Shown here piece by piece: positions 6,908-13,550 of a stretch of 38,554 bases of DNA. Origin of the DNA: an uncultured Prevotella sp. (GTDB taxonomy: Bacteria; Bacteroidota; Bacteroidia; Bacteroidales; Bacteroidaceae); NCBI GenBank assembly GCA_946403845.1, contig CAMJBL010000020.1, positions 1 through 38,554 on the forward strand, in the 5' to 3' direction. Under the pieces are notes generated by a model, which had not been told where the DNA came from, searched no databases, and was given only the letters and a program-made list of their open reading frames with translations. Each line of letters starts with the position of its first letter. Positions within the stretch are counted from its first letter, which is position 1. Position numbers and translations under genes: made by a program.

Positions 6908-7021
6908 TCAGAACGTGATCGGTCCGTGACCCATGCAGCTCGTTGTCGTGATGGCCGTCAGGAAGGCCGTGAGCGCGGCTACTATCACCTTCACCGCAAT
7001 CTCAATCACTCTCTTTTTCAT
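6908..7021 (-). CDS. Smalltalk family protein, 37 aa
   Basis: MKKRVIEIAVKVIVAALTAF... then LTAITTTSCMGHG. The pattern of KK at the start, a hydrophobic helix with LTA..TA, and a TSCM near the end is that of the 'smalltalk' family, very small Bacteroidota proteins usually next to an HU-like gene and a cell-wall hydrolase. The Cys at residue 29 could be a lipidation site, or the segment may simply be a membrane anchor. It starts 17 bp after the HU-like gene stops and is preceded by an exceptionally good Shine-Dalgarno. The usual downstream amidase is absent; a terminator follows directly. Confidence 0.8.
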   Translation of the reverse strand: MKKRVIEIAVKVIVAALTAFLTAITTTSCMGHGPITF

Positions 7022-7024
7022 AGC

Positions 7025-7035
7025 TCACCTCCTTT
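7025..7035 (-). promoter_or_regulatory. Full-length Shine-Dalgarno of smalltalk
   Basis: The minus strand reads AAAGGAGGTGA, an 11-base match to the anti-Shine-Dalgarno, with the GGAGG core 6 nt from the ATG. Almost no other gene in the window has one, and Bacteroidota generally do not depend on it. Confidence 0.85.
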
Positions 7036-7038
7036 CGG

Positions 7039-7920
7039 TTAGATTGAGCTGTCGCCGCTTGCGGAGCCGGTGTTGATCACGAGGGTCGAGGCCTGTCCGG
7101 GCATCGCGAAGTTACCGGTGTAGACACCATCATTCTCGGTGAGCTCGATGCTCGAGCCGTTCAGCGTAGCGCTGGGAGTCGTGCCCTCAGCAGGCGTGAT
7201 GCTGATCTCCACCTCGTCGTCCTCATTCAGGCTTGCGCCCGAAGTTACGGCGTTGCCGTCCTTGGTCACCTTGGCCGAACCACTACCCATCTTACTGATA
7301 GTCAGCGCATAGCCCTGCGCACCCTGCGAACCGCCCTGGTTCTCTGAGCCCTGACTCTGCGAGCCACCCTGGTTCTGGGAACCACCGCCACTTGGGTTAT
7401 CATTACCACTGCCTCCGGATGGGCTAGGGGAGCTTCCGCCCTGAGCGGCAGCCTTGGCAGCAGCGATCTCAGCAGCCGCCTTGTCGGTCCAGCCCAGCTT
7501 GCCGTCCTTGTTCAGCTCCTCGCGGGTGTACTCGCCAGTGGCCTGTGCCAGCAGCTTCAGACTGTTCACGGCAGGACCGGTCTTGTCGTTCTTACCCAGC
7601 GAGCCGATGCTGGCGGTGATGGTCTTGTCGGTGTCGGCGTCGTACAGCTCCTTACAGCCGTTACCGATCACGCTCACCTTGAAGATGGCCAGGTTGTCCA
7701 CCTTGACGGTGTTACCGTTCAGTGTCTGCTCACGCACGCACTTCACGAAGTCTCGCAGGATACCCTCGATGGTTCCCTCAGAGAACGGGGTGTTGTGCTC
7801 GGCCATATGCACGGCCATGTCGTGGATGTTCATCGTCTGCTTGTACGATACACGAGGATAGTACTTACCATACGCCTCACTCGTGGTGTTGTTGTTCTGT
7901 GAAATGTAAAGTTCAATCAT
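7039..7920 (-). CDS. HU-like DNA-binding protein with low-complexity linker and C-terminal beta domain
   Basis: 293 residues. Residues about 1-125 match the HU-family domain of Bacteroidota (MIELYISQNNN...YGKYYPRVSY, then IEGILRDFVKCVREQTLNGNTVKVDNLAIFKVSV). A coiled A/K-rich stretch and a G/S/Q/N-rich linker (about 155-200, repeats of NQGGSQ) follow. The last 90 residues (ALTISKMGSGSAKVTKDGNAV...) look like an Ig/InlB-B-repeat-like beta domain. HU proteins bend DNA; the linker and extra domain suggest an additional partner, not identified. Start is at 7920, with a promoter about 145 bp upstream, divergent from DUF4248. Smalltalk follows. Confidence 0.8.
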   Translation of the reverse strand: MIELYISQNNNTTSEAYGKYYPRVSYKQTMNIHDMAVHMAEHNTPFSEGTIEGILRDFVKCVREQTLNGNTVKVDNLAIFKVSVIGNGCKELYDADTDKTITASIGSLGKNDKTGPAVNSLKLLAQATGEYTREELNKDGKLGWTDKAAAEIAAAKAAAQGGSSPSPSGGSGNDNPSGGGSQNQGGSQSQGSENQGGSQGAQGYALTISKMGSGSAKVTKDGNAVTSGASLNEDDEVEISITPAEGTTPSATLNGSSIELTENDGVYTGNFAMPGQASTLVINTGSASGDSSI

Positions 7921-8063
7921 CTTTGTAAAATTTTTAAATAGTTTGTTGTTAAATTAATTTGTTTTGAATCTTCGGTCAGTTTCATCGGCTTGTTGTTTCG
8001 ATTCCTGGCGCCTTGGTAATCTATCACTCCTCACCTTTTTCCACTCACCTCTGATTTCAGTTA

Positions 8064-8096
8064 CAAATTTACGACATTTATTTTTGGCCTTGCAAA
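8064..8096 (-). promoter_or_regulatory. Promoter of the HU-like gene
   Basis: The minus strand reads TTTG (8096-8093), 21 bp, then TAAATTTG (8071-8064), leaving a leader of about 140 nt. It is back to back with the DUF4248 promoter. Confidence 0.5.
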
Positions 8097-8134
8097 TTAT
8101 TGCAAGTTATTGCTAATTTTTGCAAGATATTTCC

Positions 8135-8165
8135 TTGCGAAATACAAAATTTTTTCGTATCTTTG
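8135..8165 (+). promoter_or_regulatory. Promoter of the DUF4248 gene
   Basis: TTG at 8135-8137, 20 bp, then TATCTTTG at 8158-8165, 25 bp before the ATG. The stretch before it (8090-8130) has TTGCAAxTTATTGC-like repeats that might be operator sites. Confidence 0.7.
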
Positions 8166-8189
8166 CACCATATTAATAAATACACCAAT

Positions 8190-8393
8190 ATGATCGAAAA
8201 AACTATCAGGACCTTCGGGCGCAGTGAACTCGCCCAACAGTACTTTCCCAAGCTCTCTGCGATGTCAGCCTGGCGAAAATTCAAGGAATGGCTGGAATAT
8301 AATCCTCGCCTACGTAGTCTGCTAACCCTCTCGCGTCGCACTTATACGCCCGCGGAGGTACAGCTCATCTATGCGGAACTAGGGGAACCGTAG
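8190..8393 (+). CDS. DUF4248 family protein
   Basis: 67 residues from MIEKTIRTFGRSELAQQYFP; the start at 8190 is set by the promoter 25 bp upstream, and an ATG at 8100 lies before the promoter. The family pattern is clear: GRSELAQ.YFP....SAWRKFKEWLEYNP.L...L......YTPAEVQLIYAELGEP, which looks like a small winged or helix-turn-helix DNA-binding protein. In Bacteroidota, DUF4248 genes are commonly neighbours of HU-like, smalltalk and VapE/BT4734-type genes, as here, though the VapE gene is now 12 kb away. Confidence 0.85.
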   Translation: MIEKTIRTFGRSELAQQYFPKLSAMSAWRKFKEWLEYNPRLRSLLTLSRRTYTPAEVQLIYAELGEP

Positions 8394-8395
8394 TC

Positions 8396-8425
8396 GACGG
8401 GTGCTTGAGGCACCCGTCAATTATT
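8396..8425 (+). terminator. Terminator after DUF4248
   Basis: Perfect 9-bp stem GACGGGTGC (8396-8404) with GCACCCGTC (8410-8418), followed by AATTATTTATAATT. The T-run is weak. Confidence 0.65.
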
Positions 8426-8482
8426 TATAATTGAAATAAGAGTCTCTTAATTTTTATTACTCGCTTTTAGCGATTATTTTTG

Positions 8483-8518
8483 GAGCCACTTGTTGTTAAT
8501 CTGGTGGCTCTTATTTTT
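8483..8518 (+). terminator. Second hairpin terminator
   Basis: GAGCCAC (8483-8489) pairs with GTGGCTC (8504-8510), followed by TTATTTTT. Confidence 0.55.
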
Positions 8519-8745
8519 GACACGCATTTCAGAGAGAGGTGTCAACACTTTCAGTATGACTGAAACATATGAAACAATGAAACATTTGTTTTTTTTGATT
8601 TGCCCCGGTAAGGTGTTGAAACCTCTATATATATTTTATATATATTATAATATATATAAAATTAAAATATAATATTTATTAAGAGTTTCACTATCCCCCC
8701 ATCCAACACCAAACTTTCAACCAATCCGTAAAAATGAATTTCGCA

Positions 8746-8772
8746 AATGTTTCACTGTTTCACTGTTTCACT
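8746..8772 (-). repeat. 27-bp octamer tract, left copy of an inner inverted pair
   Basis: Read on the minus strand it is three TGAAACA-type octamers. It matches 23033-23059 on the plus strand with one difference over 27 bp. Confidence 0.85.
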
Positions 8773-8885
8773 AGCTTTTGATATTCCCTAACCAGCCTTT
8801 CGTACACTTGCAGACTATACTCCATGTCCTTCTGCTCATTCTTCAAATATGAGAGGGATTTTGTAGCACAATTACCCAGAATATA
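8760..8885 (-). pseudogene. Possible 3' remnant of an unidentified gene
   Basis: On the minus strand about 41 codons read like a protein C-terminus: ...SYLKNEQKDMEYSLQVYERL, then VREYQKLVKQ and a stop at 8760-8762. The composition is helical and charged, unlike the AT-rich surroundings. There is no plausible start in front (a TAA precedes it), and the stop lies in the octamer tract, much as the primase gene stops at the right-hand copy of that tract. The family is not recognised. Confidence 0.3.
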
Positions 8886-8915
8886 ACTTTGTAATTAAGT
8901 TTTCTTTTGAAAACT

Positions 8916-8946
8916 TTTGTGGTCTCAGTATTATTTACTATCTTTG
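8916..8946 (+). promoter_or_regulatory. Promoter of the type I R-M operon
   Basis: TTTG at 8916-8919, 19 bp, then TATCTTTG at 8939-8946, 27 bp before the hsdM ATG. Confidence 0.7.
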
Positions 8947-8973
8947 CAAAAGTAAATTTACTTAAGACTCAAA

Positions 8974-10779
8974 ATGATCAACATAAGAAAACTTGAAGCT
9001 GAATTATGGGAATCGGCAGATTTGCTTCGTCAAGGAAGTAAATTGACGAGCTCACAATATTGTATGCCAGTCCTGGCCCTGCTGTTCCTGCGCTATGCCT
9101 ATAGCCGTTATAAGATGGTGGAGGCTGAAATATTGCAGGGACGTCCTATGCGCGGAGGCCGGGTTATGCCCGTAGAACCTAGCGACTTTGCTGCCAAGAG
9201 TGCGCTCTATCTGCCTAAGGAGGCACAATTCGACTATCTGGTGAATCTGCCAGACAATATTATATCTGCAAAATTGAAGACAAACGATGGTCGCGATATC
9301 AATTCTTTGGGCGAGGCTGTCAACTATGCCATGCAACTGGTAGAAGACCAGAGCGAACAGCTCATAGGTGTATTACCAAAGACCTACACCAGTTTTAGCG
9401 ATGAGCTGTTGCGTGAGTTGCTGCGTATCTTCAATAACAAGACCATCGACGAAGTAGGGGGCGATGTGATTGGCCGTATCTACGAGTACTTCCTATCCAA
9501 GTTCGCCAAGGCTGTAGCCAGCGATGATGGTGTATTCTTTACGCCAAAGTCATTGGTAAAGATGCTGGTAAACGTGTTGGAACCCAAGCAAGGCGTGATG
9601 TTAGACCCTGCATGTGGTAGTGGTGGTATGTTCGTGCAGACGGGTGATTTCGTGAATGCAGCAGGCATGAATGCAAACACCAATATGACCTTCTACGGAC
9701 AGGAGAAGGTGGAATATAATGCCCAGCTTTGTCTGATGAATATGGCAGTACATGGTTTGAATGGTCGCATCGTTTCTGGTGATGAAGCCAATTCTTTCTA
9801 TCACGATGCCTATAATCTGGCAGGGAAATGTGACTATGTAATGGCTAATCCACCATTTAACGTGGATAAGGTAAAGGCAGAATCTGCCTCTGCTGCTGGG
9901 CGTTTACCATTTGGCTTGCCAGGCGTGAATGCCAAGACCAAGGAGGTTGGCAACGCTAATTACCTTTGGATCAGCTATTTCTATGCCTACCTGAATGATC
10001 ATGGACGTGCAGGTTTTGTAATGGCCAGCTCTGCTACAGATAGTGCCAACAAGGATCGCGACATCCGTGAGAAACTGGTGCGTACTGGCGATGTGGATGT
10101 AATGGTGAGTGTGGGTAACAATTTCTTCTATACGCTTTCGTTGCCTTGTTCGCTTTGGTTCTTCGACAGAAACAAGAATGCCAGTATCCGTGATAAGGTG
10201 CTCTTCATCGATGCCCGCAATTACTTTACGGTGGTTGATCGTACCCTCAATGAGTGGACAGAGTGGCAGCTTCGTAACCTTCAGGCCATCGTGCATCTGT
10301 ATCGTGGTGAGAAAGAAAAATACAAGGCTCTGATAGCAGATTACGATGAAGCCCTTCAAGGCCAAACCATTGATAGTCTTGAGGCTGCTATCCAGAAACA
10401 GAAGGCAGAGGCCAAACAACTCATTGAAGATGCCCAGCGCAAGGATAAGAAGCGCATCGAGGCTGAGCAGAATGCTCTCATCGCTGAACTTGAAGATACA
10501 CTCGAAATCGCCCGTCAGCGCGAATGGCTCACCTCCAAATTTGGCGATGGAGAATACCAAGATGTCCTTGGCCTTTGCAAGATTGCCACCATTCAGGAGA
10601 TTGAGGAGAAGAATTACTCTCTCACTCCTGGAGCCTATGTAGGCGTAGCAGAACAGGAAGACGACGGCATCGATTTCCACGAGCGCATGAACGAGATTCA
10701 CTCAGAGTTGGCACGGCTTAACCAAGAGGCCAATGTGTTGATGAAAGAAATTCAAAAAGCATGGGAGGAGCTGAAATGA
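8974..10779 (+). CDS. hsdM: Type I restriction-modification methylase subunit HsdM
   Basis: 601 residues. An N-terminal HsdM helical domain (about 1-150) is followed by the N6-adenine methyltransferase core: SAM-binding motif I LDPACGSGG at 210-218 and catalytic motif NPPF at 292-295. The C-terminal third has a charged coiled-coil-like stretch (about 470-520). With HsdS it methylates adenine in a bipartite recognition site; with HsdR the complex cuts unmodified DNA. The ATG of the next small ORF overlaps its stop (ATGA at 10776-10779). Usual length for the family, no breaks. Confidence 0.95.
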   Translation: MINIRKLEAELWESADLLRQGSKLTSSQYCMPVLALLFLRYAYSRYKMVEAEILQGRPMRGGRVMPVEPSDFAAKSALYLPKEAQFDYLVNLPDNIISAKLKTNDGRDINSLGEAVNYAMQLVEDQSEQLIGVLPKTYTSFSDELLRELLRIFNNKTIDEVGGDVIGRIYEYFLSKFAKAVASDDGVFFTPKSLVKMLVNVLEPKQGVMLDPACGSGGMFVQTGDFVNAAGMNANTNMTFYGQEKVEYNAQLCLMNMAVHGLNGRIVSGDEANSFYHDAYNLAGKCDYVMANPPFNVDKVKAESASAAGRLPFGLPGVNAKTKEVGNANYLWISYFYAYLNDHGRAGFVMASSATDSANKDRDIREKLVRTGDVDVMVSVGNNFFYTLSLPCSLWFFDRNKNASIRDKVLFIDARNYFTVVDRTLNEWTEWQLRNLQAIVHLYRGEKEKYKALIADYDEALQGQTIDSLEAAIQKQKAEAKQLIEDAQRKDKKRIEAEQNALIAELEDTLEIARQREWLTSKFGDGEYQDVLGLCKIATIQEIEEKNYSLTPGAYVGVAEQEDDGIDFHERMNEIHSELARLNQEANVLMKEIQKAWEELK

Positions 10780-10916
10780 ACAAGGAAATGTCAAAATTGG
10801 ACTTCAAATCAGATAAAGTGTTCGTTTCAACGAACGAAATTACAAAAATTAACACAATTGTTAATTCATCAGTTGCTACTGATGAATTCGGAGATGACAG
10901 TGAAAATAAGTTATGA
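10776..10916 (+). CDS. 46-aa ORF between hsdM and the DinD-RhuM gene
   Basis: MNKEMSKLDFKSDKVFVSTN... ends ...DEFGDDSENKL. Its ATG overlaps the hsdM stop and its stop overlaps the next gene's ATG, both as ATGA, so it is embedded in a chain of translational coupling. The DNA is rich in inverted repeats: GTTCGTT-TC-AACGAAC at 10820-10835 and a 10-bp perfect stem with a 6-base loop at 10863-10888. Either it is a genuine small protein, or the frame is kept open to couple ribosomes across a structured RNA. No family is recognised. Confidence 0.5.
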   Translation: MNKEMSKLDFKSDKVFVSTNEITKINTIVNSSVATDEFGDDSENKL

Positions 10917-12322
10917 CAGACGAAACAAACATACAACCTATTCAGTCGGACTTCGAACAGATCAGGAAGACTGATGAAAGCGGACAGGAATACTGGAGTG
11001 CGCGCGAACTGGCGACTGCCTTGGGCTACAGCACCTGGCAGAAGTTCAACCGCGTGCTGAATAAAGCCTTGCAGGTGGCTCAAAGCAGGGGCATGAAAAT
11101 GGACGAGCATTTTAACCAAGTGGTTGAGATGGTTAAGTTGGGATCTGGCACTTTTCGTGAGGTGGAAAACTGGCATCTTTCCCGTATGGCTTGCCTGATA
11201 ATCGCTGAGAATGCTGATGGTAAGAAGCCACTGGTGCAAGCAGCACGAATCTACTTCAGGGAACAGGTGCCGACTCTGGAACTGGTTGAAAATCAGATGA
11301 CTTCTCGCGTCTTGATCTATAAGACCAACCAAGGTGAGACACGTGTGGAGGTGCTGTTTAATGGGCGATCGTTCTGGCTTTCGCAGAAACGAATGGCTGA
11401 TTTATATACTGTTGACGTCAGCACGATAAACTATCATCTTGGTCAGATTTTCGCTACTGGAGAGCTGGAAGAAGAGGCAGTTATTCGAAAATTTCCAATA
11501 ACTGCCGCCGATGGAAAAGACTACGATACGCTGATTTATAACCTCGATGCCATCATTGCGGTGGGCTATCGTGTGAACAGTTATCAGGCCACGCAGTTCC
11601 GTATTTGGGCCACGGGTGTACTGAAAGAGTTTATCATTAAGGGCTTTGTACTCGACGATGAGCGACTGAAGCAGGGCAAGCATTTCGGACAGGACTATTT
11701 TGATGACTTGCTGGAGCGCATTCGTGAGATTCGCACCTCAGAGCGTCGCTACTACCAGAAGATTACGGATGTATATGCCGAGTGTAGTGCTGACTACGAT
11801 CCTAAGAGCGAGACGACCCAACTATTCTTCAAGATGGTGCAGAACATGATGCACTGGGCAGTGACTCACCAGACGGCAGCGGAGATTATCTACAACCGAG
11901 CCGATGCTGAGATGCCTCACATGGGACTGACCACATGGAAAAATGCGCCAGATGGCAGGGTGCAGCGGTCGGACACTATTATTGCCAAGAATTACCTGTC
12001 TGATAAGGAAGTTTCTGACCTGAACTTGATATCTAACGCCTTCCTCGATTTGGCTGAAAACAGGGCAAACCGTCAACTTATCACCACAATGGCTGAATGG
12101 AAACAACAGCTGGAGCGGTTTCTGACCATGTACAACTATGAGGTGCTGGAGGGCGCTGGCACAGTGAGCGCAGAAGAGGCTAAAGAAAAGGCGTTTGGTG
12201 AATACGACAAGTTCCGTTTGATACAAGATCGTGAATACCTCTCGGATTTCGATAAAGAAGTCAGAAACTGGAAAGAACTTGGCTTGTTTGATGACAACGG
12301 CAAAAAGGAGGACGAGAAATGA
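10913..12322 (+). CDS. Fusion of a DinD-like N-terminal domain with a RhuM family protein
   Basis: 469 residues. Residues about 13-118 match the start of the DNA-damage-inducible protein DinD (FEQIRKTDESGQEYWSAREL, then ALGYSTWQKF and HFNQVVEMVKLGSG, then LSRMACLIIAENADGKKP...AARIYFREQ), a BRO-N/antirepressor-type fold. From about 133 to 460 it matches the virulence RhuM family (FWLSQKRMADLYTVDVSTIN, YRVNSYQATQFRIWATGVLKEFI, ...LLERIREIRTSERRYYQKI). RhuM genes are repeatedly found in type I R-M loci but their role is unsettled. Overlaps at both ends (10913-10916; 12319-12322) indicate co-translation with hsdS. A regulatory or anti-restriction-control role is inference. Confidence 0.85.
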   Translation: MTDETNIQPIQSDFEQIRKTDESGQEYWSARELATALGYSTWQKFNRVLNKALQVAQSRGMKMDEHFNQVVEMVKLGSGTFREVENWHLSRMACLIIAENADGKKPLVQAARIYFREQVPTLELVENQMTSRVLIYKTNQGETRVEVLFNGRSFWLSQKRMADLYTVDVSTINYHLGQIFATGELEEEAVIRKFPITAADGKDYDTLIYNLDAIIAVGYRVNSYQATQFRIWATGVLKEFIIKGFVLDDERLKQGKHFGQDYFDDLLERIREIRTSERRYYQKITDVYAECSADYDPKSETTQLFFKMVQNMMHWAVTHQTAAEIIYNRADAEMPHMGLTTWKNAPDGRVQRSDTIIAKNYLSDKEVSDLNLISNAFLDLAENRANRQLITTMAEWKQQLERFLTMYNYEVLEGAGTVSAEEAKEKAFGEYDKFRLIQDREYLSDFDKEVRNWKELGLFDDNGKKEDEK

Positions 12323-13521
12323 GCGAGTGGAAAAATGCAAGAATAGGTGATTTGGTTACATTGAGGCAAGGTTTTGCCATTAATGCAAAATCCAAACATT
12401 ATATCTCTAAAGAGCCAACCTCTTTAGCTTTACTTCGTATCGCTGATATGAAAAGTGGAACTAAGGAGATCTTCATGAGAGAAGATATCCCACAAAATTT
12501 TGTGGCACGACCAGAAGATATTGTTTATACAAGAACAGGCAATGTAGGTTTAGTCTTTAAAGGAAATTATGGCGTTGTTCATAATAACAGTTTCACTGTG
12601 ACTCCAAATGACGAAGGTGAACTATCAAGGGATTTTTTGTTCTATCTATTAGAAAGCCAAGATTTTTATGACAAGGCTAATTCTTTAGCAAGAGGTGCTG
12701 CTCAGCCAGATTTACCTCATACACTTTTCAACTCGATAATTATATCGTATCCATCTATTCCTACTCAGCACCGCATCGCTACCATCCTTTCTCGCTACGA
12801 CTCTTTGATAGAGAACTATCAGAAGCAGATAAAGTTATTGGAGGAGGCTGCGCAGCGGCTTTATAAGGAATGGTTCGTTGACCTCCGCTTCTCTGGCTAC
12901 GAAAACACCAAGATTGTTGATGGTGTGCCAGAGGGGTGGGAGAGGAAAACCATCGCAGATTTGTGCACAAATATTTCCTCGGGTAGTACTCCTTCAAGAA
13001 ACAATAAGAGCTACTGGGAGAATGGAACTATAAAATGGGTGAAGACTAAAGAATTGTTAGATGGGTGGATTTTAGACACAGAAGAATATATAAGCCAAGA
13101 AGGCTTTAATAATTCTTCTACAAAAATGTTTCCAAAGAACACGATATTGATGGCAATTTATGCAAGTCCAACACTAGGGCGATTAGGAATACTGTCAACA
13201 GAGTGTTGCTGTAATCAAGCTGCACTTGGACTTATTGCAGATGAGAAAATAATTTCTTGGCAATGGCTATTTTGGAAGTTGTTTGAATTACGTGATGAAT
13301 TCAATGCAATAGCTCGCGGAGCAGGGCAACAGAATATAAGCGGCATTGTCGTTAAGAATAAAGAAATTATAGTACCCGATAAGAAGGTAATTGATGGCTT
13401 TACATCTATTGCCGCAAATATGTTTGAACAACAAAAGAGTCTGACATCTCAAATCCGCCTCCTTACTGAAGCTCGCGACCGCTTGCTTCCGAAGCTGATG
13501 AGCGGAGAGATAGCAGAATAA
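12319..13521 (+). CDS. hsdS: Type I restriction-modification specificity subunit HsdS
   Basis: 400 residues with the two-TRD layout. TRD1 is about 1-150, and a central conserved helix region follows (TQHRIATILSRYDSLIENYQ, then LLEEAAQRLYKEWFVDLRF). TRD2 is about 205-360 (VPEGWERKTIADLC...), and a second conserved helix ends the protein (LLTEARDRLLPKLMSGEI). It sets the DNA sequence recognised by the complex. Its ATG overlaps the preceding stop. The recognition sequence cannot be derived from the protein by eye. TRD DNA looks more AT-rich than the helix regions, as expected for exchangeable domains. Confidence 0.93.
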   Translation: MSEWKNARIGDLVTLRQGFAINAKSKHYISKEPTSLALLRIADMKSGTKEIFMREDIPQNFVARPEDIVYTRTGNVGLVFKGNYGVVHNNSFTVTPNDEGELSRDFLFYLLESQDFYDKANSLARGAAQPDLPHTLFNSIIISYPSIPTQHRIATILSRYDSLIENYQKQIKLLEEAAQRLYKEWFVDLRFSGYENTKIVDGVPEGWERKTIADLCTNISSGSTPSRNNKSYWENGTIKWVKTKELLDGWILDTEEYISQEGFNNSSTKMFPKNTILMAIYASPTLGRLGILSTECCCNQAALGLIADEKIISWQWLFWKLFELRDEFNAIARGAGQQNISGIVVKNKEIIVPDKKVIDGFTSIAANMFEQQKSLTSQIRLLTEARDRLLPKLMSGEIAE

Positions 13522-13550
13522 CTAAAAAGAAAAACTAAGAACCAGATTAT

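Larger units (their letters stand above)
8419..8973. other. 555-bp gap between DUF4248 and hsdM, AT-rich and repeat-rich
   Basis: No intact gene is supported. It holds the second terminator, an octamer tract of TGAAACA units (about 8560-8585), a TA-repeat stretch at 8628-8680 that can fold on itself, an octamer tract in the opposite direction (8746-8772), a short minus-strand coding-like remnant (8760-8885) and the hsdM promoter (8916-8946). The mixture of repeat ends and a gene remnant suggests an insertion or deletion junction. Confidence 0.5.

Noticed and set aside
8628..8680. Replication origin in the TA-repeat stretch
   Set aside because: AT-rich and foldable, but no iterons, DnaA boxes or adjacent initiator gene; not enough to call an origin.
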